The notes under the pieces were generated by a model. The model was not told where the DNA came from. It did no database searches and was given only the letters and a program-made list of their open reading frames with translations. From Tricholoma matsutake (Eukaryota; Basidiomycota; Agaricomycetes; Agaricales; Tricholomataceae), in assembly GCA_026075535.2 (NCBI GenBank), contig AP026541.1, positions 8,246,001 to 8,310,000 of the forward strand: DNA of 64,000 bases. Reading direction: 5' to 3'. Below are positions 9,712 to 23,265 of the stretch, piece by piece. Position 1 is the first letter of the stretch, and every line of letters starts with the position of its first letter. A program made the translations under genes and the position numbers.

Positions 9712-10871
9712 TATTACTTGTTCAAAGAAGAATGTTGATTGCATGCTTAGACATAGGTGAAAAAGTGAAAATAGGTGTTTATAATCACTATATATAGCAT
9801 ATGTACTGTATACCAAAAAAAGGGAGGGAAAACAGTCAGGAATGAGTGGAATGGCTTCCTCATCATCGGGGATGATGAGCGCAACATTAGCCGAAGCTGT
9901 GGCACCCATTGATCAGCTGTTGATCGGGGTGGGAACAGTGGTGGGAAGTTGTCCTACACATATGTGAGCATAGTGTGCCTTGGCGCGAAATAATGCCAGT
10001 GTTGGGTTTTTGCAGGTTTTTGCAGAAACGGGCCTTATACTCAATAGTGGGTAGAGGCACAGATCACTTACATCTGGCTGGGCACATCTATACCAAAACC
10101 TCTTGAAGGGCACTGCAATCATAACTGAACTGTATTCTTGGCAGGTAGATGTTTTCCAAGGTCTAGATAGTGGTAAATATCCTCGCAATCACACAAAACA
10201 GTAAGAATTCATAGGAGGCTCCATCACATGACTGAGGGTCAGGTGTCAGTGACTGGATTGTGTCTTGAGCTCTAATGGGGCTAAATATTACAGGGTGGCA
10301 TATTACCAGAGGGCCTTAGTGCGAAATGCAGAGAACAGTGTGGAATTTGTCCTTTCAACCCATCAATTGTAGGGATGTGGCTGAAAAAGGAAATTCAACA
10401 TGTGCCTTCACGTGCATCGGAAAGAGCAGGCTTCCGGCCGTGCCAATTAAATACAATTGAAGTAGATCGACTGTCATCGATTCATCTACATCATTGTTGT
10501 CTGACTACGAGACTACAGATCACTATCGGTTTGTGAGAAGATCAGTTGGTTTCGGGACTTTCCGACACCCTAACCGGTTATCGAAAAGGCCCCGCATTGT
10601 GCATGCGCAAGCACCAGATGTTGTATGGCGTTAGGATAGTTATTGTTACACTGGACGGGTGACATTTGCGACCATTTCGTTACTTGAAGCAGAGTTCATT
10701 ACACTGCAATCGGGCACAGCAAGCTTGGTGGGATAGCCCTGACATGTACACAATAGATCATCTGAGAACATCCATTACCGATATGGTAATCCTTGACATC
10801 GCTTCTTGAACCTGTTGCGGTTGAATTCAGATGCTCGGGCGCTAAAAGATCATCCTCCCTCTTCCTTAACC
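9712..10871. other. Intergenic: right flank of hAT element and JmjC upstream region
   Basis: No gene is recognised. A 41-codon frame at 9843 (MSGMASSSSGMMS) has no supporting feature. The last few hundred bases before 10872 would hold the promoter of the JmjC gene. No strong TATA box or repeat is evident. Confidence 0.4.
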
Positions 10872-13800
10872 ATGACCTTCGAGGAGCGCAGAAGAAGGCT
10901 AAAGCTCGCTGGACATAATTGGGGAGACCTCCCTCAACGTCTTTCCCATCACGTGGACAACACCGTTCAAGCACGTGAGATGCGTCTAGCTGATTTTGAC
11001 CTGGAGTGCGCGTCCGCGTCAACGTTGGACGTGATGGCGAGTTGCGTTCCGAAGAGAACTTTGGAACGCAACTTATCTCCCTCAAAGCTTGCAATATCTA
11101 CCGCTGGCTGGTCGCTGACCAATATCCTCCGATCTTCGAAGTCATTCCAAGCGGTACCCCGAATTTCCTGCAACAAAATCGATTTGCAGACGCAGATCGA
11201 TGGTTACGAGAAGAAAGGTGTACCTGTCATAATAGAAGGGTGGAACGATCATGAAGGATGGCCAAAAGATCTTTTTAACGTCGCTTCGTTTAGCAAGGAT
11301 GTGAAAGGTGAGACTGGTAGCTTCCTTTGATTTTTCCTTGAACAACGCTCCCTTTATAGTTATCACTGCTCGTAACGTCCATGATAGATCGGATAGCACT
11401 CTCGAAATCTCAGATTTCATAGCTAAATGTCGATCATCGTCCCCCAATACATCTCCTGAAGGTGTGCGAATTTTCCAACGTGTTGTGATATAACTAACCA
11501 TGTGTGCTGCAGAACGAGAGCGACTATATGGCAAGGACGCCGATTGTCCACAACAATGGAATGAATGGCTTCACAGAGCTGGGGTCATCCCGTCATCTTT
11601 GTTACCTGACGCGTCGACCAACTTGTTGCGCAACCTACCACATTCGGTTCGATTGTTCCTTTCGTAATACACTGGGGATGATTTGACCTTCGAACACATT
11701 GCAGCTATCTGTTGAAACGTTGATGTGCTATTTGGGCATTGGTGACACATTTACTCCTTGCCATAAGGACTTATGTGCTTCCTCTGGCCAAAATCTGATG
11801 TGCTATACCGAGGAGGGGGGATCATCGTTCTGGTTTATGACCCAAGGCTCTGATGCTCCTAAAGTATCCGCGTATTTTCACAAACTTAACCAAGAAATCG
11901 ACCACGAGAACCACGTCGTCACCATAGAGCAGCTTGCGGCGGCCCCATTTCGCGTGTACATAGCAGAACAAAAGCTCGGCGACCTTGTATTGGTTCCCCC
12001 AAGGAGTTGCCATCAAGTTGTCAATCATGGTGGGATTACCATCAAGACGTCGTGGTCTAGGATGACGCTGAAAGGGCTCGTGACGTCTTACTATCACGAA
12101 CTTCCTATCTACCGCAGGTCAGTTATCCTTCAAATTATCGAAATCAATGCTCCTGTATCTGAATTGTCCAGGGTTTGTCGACCTGAGATATACCAAGTCA
12201 AAGCTACCATCTACAACACCATTCTCCGGTACACCAATGATATAGTGGAGAATCTTCATGTCCACCATCTCTCCCAGAAAAACCGTTCATTGCCAGTTGT
12301 TCTTCGTCATAACCTGGTGGTGGATTTGAAGGAACTTCTCAGACTATTCGATGATATCCTCATAGAAGAATATTCTCCGGATTATGCAACGATATCTTGT
12401 CGGTCATCACCTCAATCTCATGCTGCTTCTCCCAGCCCAAGTAATGCCTCTTCGGTGACATTAACCCATGACGGCAAAGACAGCAGCGATGTTTCCAAAG
12501 CCCCAGATGGTCATATAACATGCGACTTCTGTGGTGGGGATATTTTCCAAAGCTTCTTTGAATGCTGCTACTGCATAGACCGAAATAGGTTGGACAACAG
12601 TGAAATGGATGGGCGCGGCGAATCCTGCGTGGTTTGTGCGGGTTGTTACGTAGAGGGCAGAAGCTGTAACTGCGGGCGAATGGATGCAAGGCAACGTCAG
12701 CCATTTGACAATCTTTTGCAACTTCGCGCCAATGCACTGCATGCGTTGCATGCGTTCACTCAAGATCCCAGTTTTTTGTCGGCACGGAGTCAAAAACCGT
12801 CAGTATTTTCATTTCCTGGATAGTGTCATAATGCTAAAGCTAGATGGCACACCAGCTATCTGACACCGAATACGGGCATTTTCAGGGCAGCAAGGGTGCT
12901 AGAACAGACTCGCAAACGCAAGGTAGCCTGCGATTCTTCATCTGGCTGGCGTTAAATTCAAATCATGTCCTCCCAGCGAGAAACTAAAGCTTGTACCCTG
13001 AGGCCCAAGGACTCTCATATAGTTCCGTTCTCCTGGGCTTTAAGCTGCAAGAAATGCCACTCGGCAAAATGTTTTTCGCACTTATTGGACCAGCGGATCC
13101 ATTCCGCCGATGCAATTCTGCGTCAGAACGGCGATGAATCCCATGACGATTTTCACAATTATCATCTCAAAAGTAAATCCGCGTATCACAATGCCACACA
13201 GGCACTCTTACACGGCCAGGAGGAGGGAGTTCGACTGAATCATCCTCATCACCGAGTCCACGCTGCACTGACTTATCCCTTTTGCAAGCCAGTAAATCCA
13301 AATTCATCACTTATGAGGATTGGCTGGTATGACACGGAGATTTCGAGTGTAAGTTGATGGTTAATGGCTCGAGATCATTACTCTACTAACACAGCCACAG
13401 TCATCCTTCGATTCGAGCAGTAGGAACCAGGATCCCTGTGACTCAGGAATTCCCACTGATATGCCAACACTGCCTCACACGGCCCCGATTCCTACCTCAA
13501 CTTCCGTTTGGAACCCAAAGCCATCCTCCTTTCCTCGGACCCCGTCTCCTGAGGATCGTGATCCAGGGGTTTCTACCTCACTGAAACGCAAACCGTACGT
13601 TCTGGATTTTGTTCTTGTTCCTGCTGCCCGATACAACATCAAGCGCAAGTTATCCAATCCTCAATCTTCATCAAACGCGGTATATGAATCAGTAACTGAT
13701 TTCGTAGTCCAAGTATACTGATGGTAATTCTGTAGTCGAAGGCCACAGCTACTGATGTTTTTGAACTCACCCGACAGTCGACGAGGGATACGGACCTGTA

Positions 13801-15594
13801 TTTTCCTCGGGAGAAACACAACGCATCCAAACAAGTGCGTCCCATCCCACGTCGGAGGCATTCCATGGCAAAGTCGACGCAATCAGGAAAAATTTCCTCT
13901 ACGCAGGGCAAAGGACCGCAAAAGTCGACGGTACGAGAGCCCAACAGTCAAGCCACCACTCCCAACCAGCCCCCGAGCCTCCAAAGAACCGAACGGGATC
14001 CGCTCTCAGAGGAAAACCACAAACTTAATGCGATAAAGAGCCTTAAGTTCAAGAGAGATCCCTCGAAGAAACCCAGTGGTGCTCAAAAATCTGCGAATCA
14101 TTCCTCATCCTCATCCGCTCGTTCTTCCTCTCCGTCCGTGTCCATCCCTGCAGTGGATGGAGGGCAAGAGATCGCTCGCGCACTTAATAATGCGGTTACC
14201 AACAATACTCGTTCGTCTCAGAATACAGACGTAGTCATGCATGAGATTGACCAGCCCAGGACGGCAACCGAACACAGAGATCTCCCTGAGGGATTAATAG
14301 ACGAACTGAGGGGACTGAGAGAGCAGGTATCTCACCTTTCAACGCAAGTTGCTCAGGTAAGACAAGCGCCATTCCAGATACCTGCACCGCATGGGATAGA
14401 TGCTGTCAGTTTTGTTTTGGATGTAGGTGATCGTTTGTCCTTCGACAAACGCTGATCATAGTCGTAGCAGAATCAACCTCAACGAATGGTTTACTGTCTT
14501 GGCTTGGTTGGTCGTGCAGTGTTCTAGATCCAAATTCAACGCTGAATCCATCTAGCCTCAAGTAGAACAATACCAGCCGCAAGCACAGTTTGCCGTCGAA
14601 GTATTCGTTCTGTACTTCTTTTTGCCTCTGGGAAACTGACGATCGTCCTTAGGGAGGTTGGTGGCAACAAGACAATCATAATTATAGTCAGGTACACAGA
14701 ACTACTTGGCTCTACGCTTATGAGGCTGATATCGAACATTCTTAGGCGCGAGGCAACTTTTACCGGGTGACTGACATCTTCGCATTCGCGTATGGCAACT
14801 CACCTTTCATTTTTAGGGGCCTCCTCACGACTACAACGGAGGGCCAATGCCCGGTGGACCTGTCAGGTCGCGTTTCAATGGTGATTTGATTTCGTAGATT
14901 TTTAAATCTCTGATTTATGTTACCATGTAGGTCATCACCAATCTGGACCTCATCATTACCGTTCTCAGCCGAGACAGACTCACCATCAGCGAAATGATCA
15001 TTATCGCCAGAGAAACGATCATCATCAGACGACTCCCAATCGCCAGGTTCAACAGCCACACAGCCAAAGTCATCATTGGAACAGGGGACGACCTCATATC
15101 TCTGAAGCACCGAGGTATCAAGATAGCCAGGAACGTTTTGACGGATGCTTACCGGGGCGATCAATATCATACAGCCGGGGCGAGTGGCAAGCAGATCGTG
15201 CTGAGGATTTCACCAGAAGGGTTCAGCATGTTTATGACCCATTACCATCTGGCCAAGTGAGGCAGTACAGTCGAAACGTTATTGCTCCGGACGCACGAGA
15301 AGGAGGGAGTCTCAATGGACAGGTGATCAGAAAATCACAAGAACGGGAGCTACCGAGGCTCGAAATGTTGCATGAGCTGAGTCAGAAGAATGGTAGCACA
15401 AGAAGATCCCCCCCGCCATGTCAGTTATTTTTCTGCTAGGCGAGTTAAGCCAACTGAATGATGTCGCAGCCGCTCAGTGGGAAGACGGATATGAGCAAGA
15501 AGACCCAGCAGCACGGGAGGAAACAACATTCAAAGCCTCCGCGAATTGCTCCAAGGATGCATATGGTACGCCATTTGCAGCATCTGTCGACTGA
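10872..15594 (+). CDS. JmjC-domain protein with C-terminal zinc cluster and Q/H-rich tail
   Basis: This is probably a nuclear Fe(II)/2-oxoglutarate oxygenase, most likely a histone demethylase. The ATG at 10872 (MTFEERRRRL) has a good context. Introns can be placed at about 11310-11360, 11462-11511, 11647-11704, 12118-12171, 12799-12886, 12925-12977, 13350-13400 and 13692-13735, with several more in the tail. The JmjC core (11700-12115) has the metal site HKD in TPCHKDLCAS and the distal His in PRSCHQVVNHGG. After it comes a Cys-rich zinc region (CDFCGGDIF ... ECCYC ... CVVCAGCY ... CNCGRM), then another Cys pair, CKKCHSAKC. The tail is low complexity: Ser-rich and basic, then a short coiled coil (DELRGLREQVSHLSTQ), then His/Gln-rich to the stop at 15592-15594. 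The substrate cannot be told from sequence. The core is sure, but the exon joins in the tail (14350-14900) are the weakest part. Confidence 0.8.
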
Positions 15595-15860
15595 GTTCAC
15601 CACCCATTGATTATTAAGTTGATCCATCTTTCAACCCGTGGCAATGATGAAAAATCTCTTTCCGTCTGAATCCACTGAGGTTTACATGATTTTTCAAGTA
15701 GTCTCAGCGACTATGTATTCCACGGTTCAATTTTATGCACGTTACGAATTAGCACCGGGTCATTAGGAGAAAGTCAATAAAGGGTATCCAAGCAAAAGAA
15801 AGAAGAAACATGATACCATGCGAGACAATGAGTAGAAGAGTATTCAAAAAGCTAGCGAAT

Positions 15861-17811
15861 TCAACATCGACATGTAAGGATCCTCAGAAGACTTGGTTTC
15901 GGAGGAACGTCATCAATGTTCTGTCTGTTATACCCTTCCCCGTGTGATATACCTGTATTCCCGCCTTGTGCACGCACATTGCTGATTGCAGGGGGAGCCG
16001 CCCCAACACTGGAAACCATGGGAGATGCCCGGCCATACTGCTGCTGAACACCGTACATTTCATCTCCGACTTCCCGGGCATAATCATACCCTCCAGTGCT
16101 TGGATTAGCGTATGGGTGTTGGGCACTAGCACGCTGAGGTGTCCCAACTGGGATATTCATTTGTGCAGCAGCAGAATGGGGAGTAGATTGGCCAGCTGCG
16201 TTTCCGCCGCCTGGGGTAAGGGCAGCGGGTACACGACGCTGTTTAGAACCATGGCGGACGAGTGCTGGAGACGGCGGAACGATATTGCCTCCTTGTGATC
16301 GCCTCCGGTCGGTTTCGCGATTGTCTCGACGCCGGTCCTGAATAAGTCCCGTGTTTTGCATTTGAGCCAGCATTTGACTTTGGCCCTTAAAAGGTTGTCA
16401 ACCGATCGTTCGAAAACGTAGATGCTAAAGGACTTACTGCCACCGCCTCCCAACCCTTTCCACCTGGATTCAACCTGTTAACGCATACAGCACGCCATTA
16501 TGGGGACTTACCATTTAACAAGTTCCAATCAAAGACACCATCATCAATGTCATTGTTGCTCTTCATCACCTTGGCGAAAAGTTCTCGAAGGAAGTCGTAA
16601 TCAGGTGTCTCCTCAAACCCGAGCTTTCGCACGTAATTTAGATAAATCCCGAATTCCTCTAGAATCTGGTTAAAAAGCAATAGACCGGGTTGTGGAGAGA
16701 AGTCTTACCGGGAAAGCCTTCACATAATTCTTTAATAGGCGTAGTTTGCTTCTTCTCTCCTATCTTCTCGTACTTCTGCTTATTTGTTGCGGCCTTGAGG
16801 CCCTGCCAAGGCAAGCTTCCTCGCAGAAAGTACATGAAAACATGACCGAGGGCTTCTAAGTCATCTCTCCGTGACTGTTCTGATATTTATGATGATTAGT
16901 TAGGATATATAATCAGATAAAACGACTTACCTCTACCCAAATGAGTGTTGATACTCATATATCGAGCTGTGCCGCTCAAGCTCTTCCGTTCCCGGTAAGG
17001 AATGTGTTGCTTGGTTTTGGGGTCACGGTACTGCTTGGCCATTCCAAAGTCCACTACGTGCACAACTGTGGGATGACGAGAAAATAAGGGGACGTAGGCA
17101 ATCAGGTCAAGGTTGACTGACTGTTAGCACCTTTAGTCCCTGGACGACCGATCAAGAAATTGTCGGGCTTTATGTCGCGATATATAAGGTTCTTCTCATG
17201 AATGGTTTGCACTCGGGACAACTAGGAACGGATAACACTCTCAGCAAAAGATATGAAACAGCAACACGGACATACCATTTGTCGCGCCGCCATACATACA
17301 GTCTTGATGGAGAATTTGCGCCCACACATATCAAACAAATCCTCCAGACTGGGTCCCAGTAGGTCGATTACAAGAATATTGTGCAGTCCTTCCTGCCCGA
17401 AATGGTATATTTGAGGAATCCCAGCTGCATACGGATGGTGAACAAAAGGATGTCAACTAGTAATCAGCAGCCGGACTGACTACATCCAGCAAGGATACGG
17501 TATGAGCGACATTCGTCTCGCAGTTGAGGAGCTTCGGCCTTCCTAGGTTCCTACAAACATCTTACATCATGTCTTGTCAGATTGATATATTGTACAGCAC
17601 GTACGAATTTGATAGCAACTGTCTGTGAATTTAGCAAGTTAGTGCCTAATATTCACTCGTCAACATTCTCAATGTATTTGCGCCACTCGCGGACACAGAA
17701 GGACGCACCCTCGAATATGACGCCGAAAGAACCCTCTCCAATTTTCTTTCCAACACGGTAATGAATTCCGACAAGATTTGCGGTTGATGAAGCGTGCGAG
17801 TGAGAGGTCAT
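15861..17811 (-). CDS. Casein kinase 1 family protein kinase (YCK/cki type)
   Basis: This is a Ser/Thr kinase of the CK1 family. The start ATG is at 17809-17811 (MTSHSHASS). In order it has the Gly-rich loop [15 protein letters not shown], an intron, [14 protein letters not shown] with the catalytic Lys, the catalytic loop [10 protein letters not shown] (Tyr where most kinases have His), [11 protein letters not shown] (DFG) and [14 protein letters not shown], followed by LPWQGLKA. The kinase domain is split by at least seven short introns. The C-terminal tail is Gln/Pro/Ser-rich and ends in TCRC; yeast Yck proteins end in palmitoylated cysteines, so membrane anchoring is possible here. It lies 158 bases downstream of the monooxygenase stop on the same strand, so its promoter probably overlaps the 3' end of that gene. 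The family assignment is sure; the subfamily is inferred from the tail. Confidence 0.93.
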
Positions 17812-17969
17812 TGGTGGTATAAAAGAAGAAAGGAAAGGATTAGGGCCTGTAAGGCCTATTAGTTGGGTGGGAGCTACAACGACTGGCAGGTGGTTCAATT
17901 CGACTCCGCCTCCCAAAATAGGCAGTCCATTTCTTTGACGCAGCACACTTATATACTTACAAGTTCTAT

Positions 17970-20217
17970 CTACCAAAGACCTGCCCCTGTCCTCCCCAGA
18001 ACTACTACCAAAGCGAGTATACCAAGACCACTCCACCACTTTCCCGTGTTAATCCGCCGTTGTTTCTCCCATCTTTCGGCTGCTACGCCATGAAATTTGT
18101 TCCATGGAGGACTGAGGCTCAGCCACCAGAATAAACTGACCGGACCAGGGAACATGCTGATATTCTTGCTTCCTTTTTGGCCGTCGAGTTGATAATACGA
18201 GTTGCACTCTGTCCACACAGACCGCGACAAGCGATTCTGTACCCAGGCATTATATTCCTCTGTGGCCTCCTCAGTCACCTCAAACGACTTTGCCTGGCTA
18301 TCGAGAACGGGTTTGATCAGTTGAAGTGCAAATCCGATCTATTTGCGCATCAGACAAGCTTTCTCTCTGGTACCAGCCAAACTGAACTCACTTGTGACTC
18401 TTGGCTGAAGATAACCGATGCATGACCAGTGGCGACATTGGGACCTGATCAAGGTCAAAAAAAAAATTTAAAGTAAACTCAATTGGAATCAAATACCAAG
18501 AAGCATGAACAGATTCGGAAATCCAGGCATGCAACTGCCAAGGTAAGCTGTAGGCCCCCCGTGTGCTGCATAATACTCCATTAGCGTCTGTCCTTTGCTG
18601 CCCTGTACGTTCAAATCTGTAGACATCTGCGTGTGCTTTGTCGGGACAACGCAAGCTACTCAGGTCTTATGACGTACTATAGAGAAGCCTGTCCCGAAGA
18701 CAATAATATCCAAGGGAATGATCTCGCCAGTTCTTAATTTAATCCCGTTCTCGACAAGTCCTTCAATGGCATCCCATTTAACACTAACATTTGGTCTGTG
18801 CAAAGCCTCCAGATAACCGGGATCTTTAATGACTCGCTTACAACCTGGGGCTGTAGTTGAGGCATTAGGACTTATCTAGAACGGAATCAAAGCTCATGAC
18901 GTACGATAATCGGGTATCAAACATGGAATTTGGTCCTTGGGTGCCATCTTCTTGATATACAAACTCATGATCTAAGCCAGAGATCAACTCTATGCAGATC
19001 ACATGAGATGGGTAGTGAGACGCACGCGCTTCGCGTACTCGGACAGGCGGACGTTATCCTTCCGATACATCACGAAATTGATATCTGACTACAATCAACT
19101 TATCAGCCATGAAATGCTTAGGAACATTAACTACGAACTTGGGCCATGATCGAAATTCTATACCATCGCATGACAAGCGGTACATGGGCAAAAACCCATT
19201 TCAACCATGTGGCATACCGAAAGTTAGGCTGTCCGATGTAAATCAGCGTATTACTCGCTGAAAGGTATTCCACTCACGCGCGGGATGAACCACTGTGGTG
19301 TCCGACAAAAATTAACGACCTTCACAGATGAATCCGCGGATATTTTAGGTAAAATTTGGGTTCTACGCAGGAAATTATGGGGAACAATACAGCACCGGAA
19401 TGGGCGGGAGAACTCACACCGAGCATCCATTGCCAATCAAGCCAACACGCTTTCCCCGTAGATCTACGTCGTGTCGCCACTCAGCCGAGTGCCAAACCAG
19501 CCCACGAAACTTATCAATGCCAGTAATATCCTTGGGGTATGCAGGGCTACTAAAACCGCCAATGGCGAGGAATAGGATTTCAGCCTCTACGTTTGTCTGT
19601 TCTCCGGTAGCAGCGTTCTTCACTACTACCTTGTAAACCTGACGATCTGAATCCCATTCCGCATAGTGAATGCCATGTCCAAATACTGTATGTGCCGCTA
19701 GGTCGTATTTGCGATAGAGATCCTTCCAGTAAGCGAGAATCTCAGGTTGTGAGACGTGGTGGCTTGACCAATAAGGGTTGAGGTCTGTTGAGAGACTATA
19801 CCAGTGGCCAGGAATGTCAGAACCACAACCCTGAGTCTGAGGTGAATTGAAGATATTTGCAAAAACTGATGTGGAACGCACCGGGTATGTATTTTGCTGG
19901 CATGCATATTAGCACCGTCAGAATTTTCGATTTCATTTGCACGCACTCTCCATGTCCCACCCACAGTGTCCGCCTTTTCGTATATCTTGAGTTAAGATGA
20001 GAACTAAGCCCATGTAGATGGAATATACGTCGACATACCGTGAAATTCTCAAACCGCAATTTTTTCTTCAACTGAATAGCGGTAGATATGCCGGCAAGAC
20101 TTGAGGCCGTCGTAAGCGACAGCGACAACAATGAGTGAGAAAAGAAATGACATACCCTGCACCGACAATAATAACACGGGGGTATCCTTTAGTGTCACCC
20201 ATAGAATTCGAGGACAT
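17970..20217 (-). CDS. FAD-dependent monooxygenase, Baeyer-Villiger type
   Basis: A flavin monooxygenase that would use NADPH and oxygen to oxidise ketones or similar substrates. Start ATG 20215-20217 (MSSNSMGDTKG). The N-terminal FAD-binding fold is VIIVGAG-LAG, where the GxGxxG site is joined across an intron, followed by YEKADTVGGTWR. The sequence FRGLVWHSAEW fits the Baeyer-Villiger fingerprint FxGxxxHxxxW, with Arg at the usual Pro/Asp place. The second nucleotide fold is KRVGLIGNGCS. Further on are DIIVFGTGFS and GPNVATGHASVIF. The C-terminal region has TECNSYYQLDGQKGSKN and then a hydrophobic helix near the end (GLGILALVVVLG), suggesting membrane attachment. At least ten small introns can be fitted. 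The substrate is unknown, and no biosynthetic cluster surrounds it. Confidence 0.88.
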
Positions 20218-21077
20218 CTTGGCAGATCAACAACTAGGTTGGTGTGTATACGAGATGCAATTGATGGCTAGGAACGCTAGCACTATATGATATAGCATAT
20301 CTTATAGCATATGCTGATTTGTGATGTACCGGGAGCAAAGAATCGGCTTCCTTATCTGAACATGCGTGCGCAGTGCGCACTGCCGCAGCCTCCTGGTGTT
20401 AGCGAGTCAGACTGAAGCGCATGAGCTGGCGAGGTTGTGCTCAAGTACCATACTACCAGCGCAAGCGTTGCCTTTTGACACTGCGACACATCTCCGCAGA
20501 GATCCGGTAGTGGGGACGAAAACTACTTAGCGCCCATGGCCAGCTCCGCCAAATCCCTGAGGCCGGTTCGGATAAAATCCTGTATCCCAACATTCCGATA
20601 GTGTGAAGGGGATGGGATCCTCTTTCTACTTCTTCAGCAAATAGAGGACAAAAGGCTTAGGCGCTCGACTATTCTATCGCTTGAAGATTTAAGATTAATC
20701 TTACTAGATAGGCCCTACACACGTTATTATCATTATTATTGGACTATGTAGTTCACCATTCCAACTCAGAAAACCCACAGTTATTCAGACAGTCCATGTA
20801 GAACACAGCGGGCAAGTTTTGAAGATTTTTACATAGGCCTGGCATGGTGTGTATGAAAATCATGAACGATTTGCGGATAAAAATTGCGACCGACTGGGTC
20901 AGGGATTCAGCAGAGCTAGAGGGTTTCAGAAGTAAACAAAGTGTTGTCCAAGTGTTGTCGGTTAGAACTTGAGACCATGCTGTGTATTCACTAAGTACTA
21001 CTGCTACTACCTCGTTATGAGTTGAAAAAGCGGGTTTTTATTATACATCGCACGACCATTACATTACAAAACAAAGA
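20218..21077. other. Intergenic between monooxygenase and GID4
   Basis: Both neighbours run on the minus strand. This 860-base gap holds the monooxygenase promoter. A palindromic AT-rich word group (ATATAGCATATCTTATAGCATATGC) spans 20286-20311. No reading frame with a recognisable domain is seen. Confidence 0.45.
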
Positions 21078-22563
21078 TTAACGGAATTCAAAGCTCGAGC
21101 TAGCGCGCTCCCGGACATGGCTCAGCGATAACTGCTGATACCTAGGTGATAGACAGTTAAAATGATGAATGTTAAATGACTATTAGTGACTCACGGCTCA
21201 GAGTTTTGGTGGTAGTAGAATCCAGACATCGTTGCGGTTGGTGCATGGGGGCGCGTATTTATGGATGGGGCGCGTCCACTGGTTTGTCGAAAACTCGAGT
21301 CACAACGTGCCCTTCGTACGGTTTCCTGCTTCAGACTGTGAGAAAACGGCGAATCCATGCTTTCACTCTCTGGTGTGAGGGGAACCTGTTGTGATGTTAC
21401 CCGTGCATTAGACGGTGGAGAGGTTGTAGGGTTGAAGTCCACGCAAACGTAATAAAAACCTAAAGGCAGAATTAAGTATGTAATGCTATTGCTGTGCTAT
21501 TCGGAAAAGATGCTGTAGAGATGATGTTGACTAACCAGCAAAACTGGCACCGTTTATGTCTTGTACTCGATGATCAGGTACTAGGAATCTCTCCTTCCAC
21601 CTCATGAAGACTGCACCACGATCGCGGTCTGGCATTGTCAAATATGGCTTCTTGAGTTCGTTTTTAACATGTCGGAAAGCGGGGAAACGAGACCAGTGGA
21701 CCATATCTTCTTGCTCCGTGGCGCCCCAATTCTGGGTTAAGAATCCGTGTTGACTACCAATGATTTCGGCGTCGAAATAGGTGGTGAGTTCCGGCCAATC
21801 ATCTGTTAGTCCTCGAATTCGCAGGTAGCCACATAGGAAGGAGGAAGTAAAGTCCACATCCTGTACATTGTTTAGAGGCGATATCACGGAGCAGGAAACA
21901 AGGTAAGCTTACCACAACGGTGACATTCACGTCATAGCTATTGCGGCCACTTTTCTGTGTCCCCTGAAAGGTCGCCCCTGGGTACAGACAATGATGACCT
22001 TGCGAGCGTATCCTGAGACGAGTAATGTCTGTAAGAGGGTCGGGAGAAGAGATAAGGCTGGACTGCCGGCGGGAAACAGCGGTTGCAGACGAAATGGATG
22101 AGGGAAGAATCGGGTGCAGAGGTAAATCTGAGAAGTCATTGGTTTCGCAGAAAATTGTCATCGAAGTGGGTTGATTTGAACAGTTTGATGGTGGGAATGT
22201 ACTCTGACATGGACGCCCCGTTTCTGAGACAGAATCCATGACCATGGTATCATCAAAGGGAGGATTCTCCAGCTTCCTTCTTGTATCGTACAATACCGGC
22301 GCTTCCTCACGCGTTATTGATGGTGCAAAGCTTGAGCCAACGTCAACGGGAACGCGTCGGCTATCTAGAGGCATGGGTGCGCCCCTCGCAGAGAAACCAT
22401 GCTCACGACAGCCAGTGCAAACCAGAGCATCGAGTTCTGGGAGAGATATTGCAGCAGTGCTGTCGACCAAGGCACACTGACAGGAAGAACAGACTTTAAC
22501 TTGTGGTTGCTGCTGGTCATGCTGGGGCTGGTGGGCTAGGATACGGTTATCTTCTGAAGGCAT
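21078..22563 (-). CDS. GID4: GID/CTLH ubiquitin ligase substrate receptor, Gid4/Vid24 family
   Basis: The substrate receptor of the GID/CTLH E3 ligase, which in yeast recognises N-terminal proline on gluconeogenic enzymes. Start ATG at 22561-22563 (MPSEDNRIL). The N-terminal 180 residues are poorly conserved, with a CxxC pair (CSSCQCAL) and a second pair (CTGCREHG) that may bind zinc. The Vid24 domain begins at LYPGATFQGTQKSGR and continues after an intron at 21846-21912 with CGYLRIRGLTDDWPELTTYF, EIIGSQHGFLTQNWGA, VFMRWKERFLVPDHRV and INGASFAGFYYVCVDF. The last intron splits NSEP from YQQLSLSHVRERASS, so the true stop is at 21078-21080 and not at the earlier in-frame TGA. The family identification is very strong. 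Confidence 0.93.
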
Positions 22564-23265
22564 TGTAGGAGAAGGCGTGAAGTATGGGATAACGAGGATC
22601 AGGCCTCAGGGCTTGTGCAGGTGGAATGCGGGGGAAGGTTGGCGAAAGGATTGAATAAACGGCACGTGAACTTTCATCCAAACCAAACAGCGCCGTTTCT
22701 CCCTTCTATTTCTACAACCTCTGTATCGATATCACTATAACCGCTCCTCCTAGCTAAGAGCTTTCCTAGTTTCCAGCGGCTTCCACCTAGCGTTTCTTTT
22801 GACGATCTGGGCCTGATATCTCTGCGCGCCAGCGCCTTTCTCGAATTGGAGGCATTTCCGATCTTGACTCTTGCCTTTTATCTATGTAGTATTAGACTTT
22901 GGGGGATAAATCTAAGATCTTATTTATTGGCAAATATTCACCTTTACAGGATAGCCTCAGTCGGTGGCAATCCTTCATTTCTCATGCATGAGCTTCAGTT
23001 CCATCATCAAGTGACTGATTCTAGGTCTTGAGGCACGGTCTGGTTCCACACACATCGGCCTCAATATCCGGTAAGCACCCGATCTGTCTTCTGTCAAATC
23101 TGGCAGCTACTTTGCCAGTTTGAGCGCCAATCCCCAGGTATATACTAGTACATGTCTGAATGTCGTAGTAGTATTCGTATTCTACCATTAGAGGCTGTTA
23201 ACCTATCAATTGAAGGTACCATCTGTCCCAAGGTACATCGTAGCAGGTCCAAGCGACGGCGAATG
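22564..23265. other. Intergenic between GID4 and MFS exporter
   Basis: Upstream region of GID4 and downstream region of the MFS gene. A 61-codon frame at 22846 has no domain. Nothing else is seen. Confidence 0.45.

Noticed and set aside
17812..18039. Upstream extension of the CK1 frame to 18039
   Set aside because: It overlaps the coding end of the monooxygenase, and its sequence is not CK1-like; the ATG at 17811 gives the family N-terminus.
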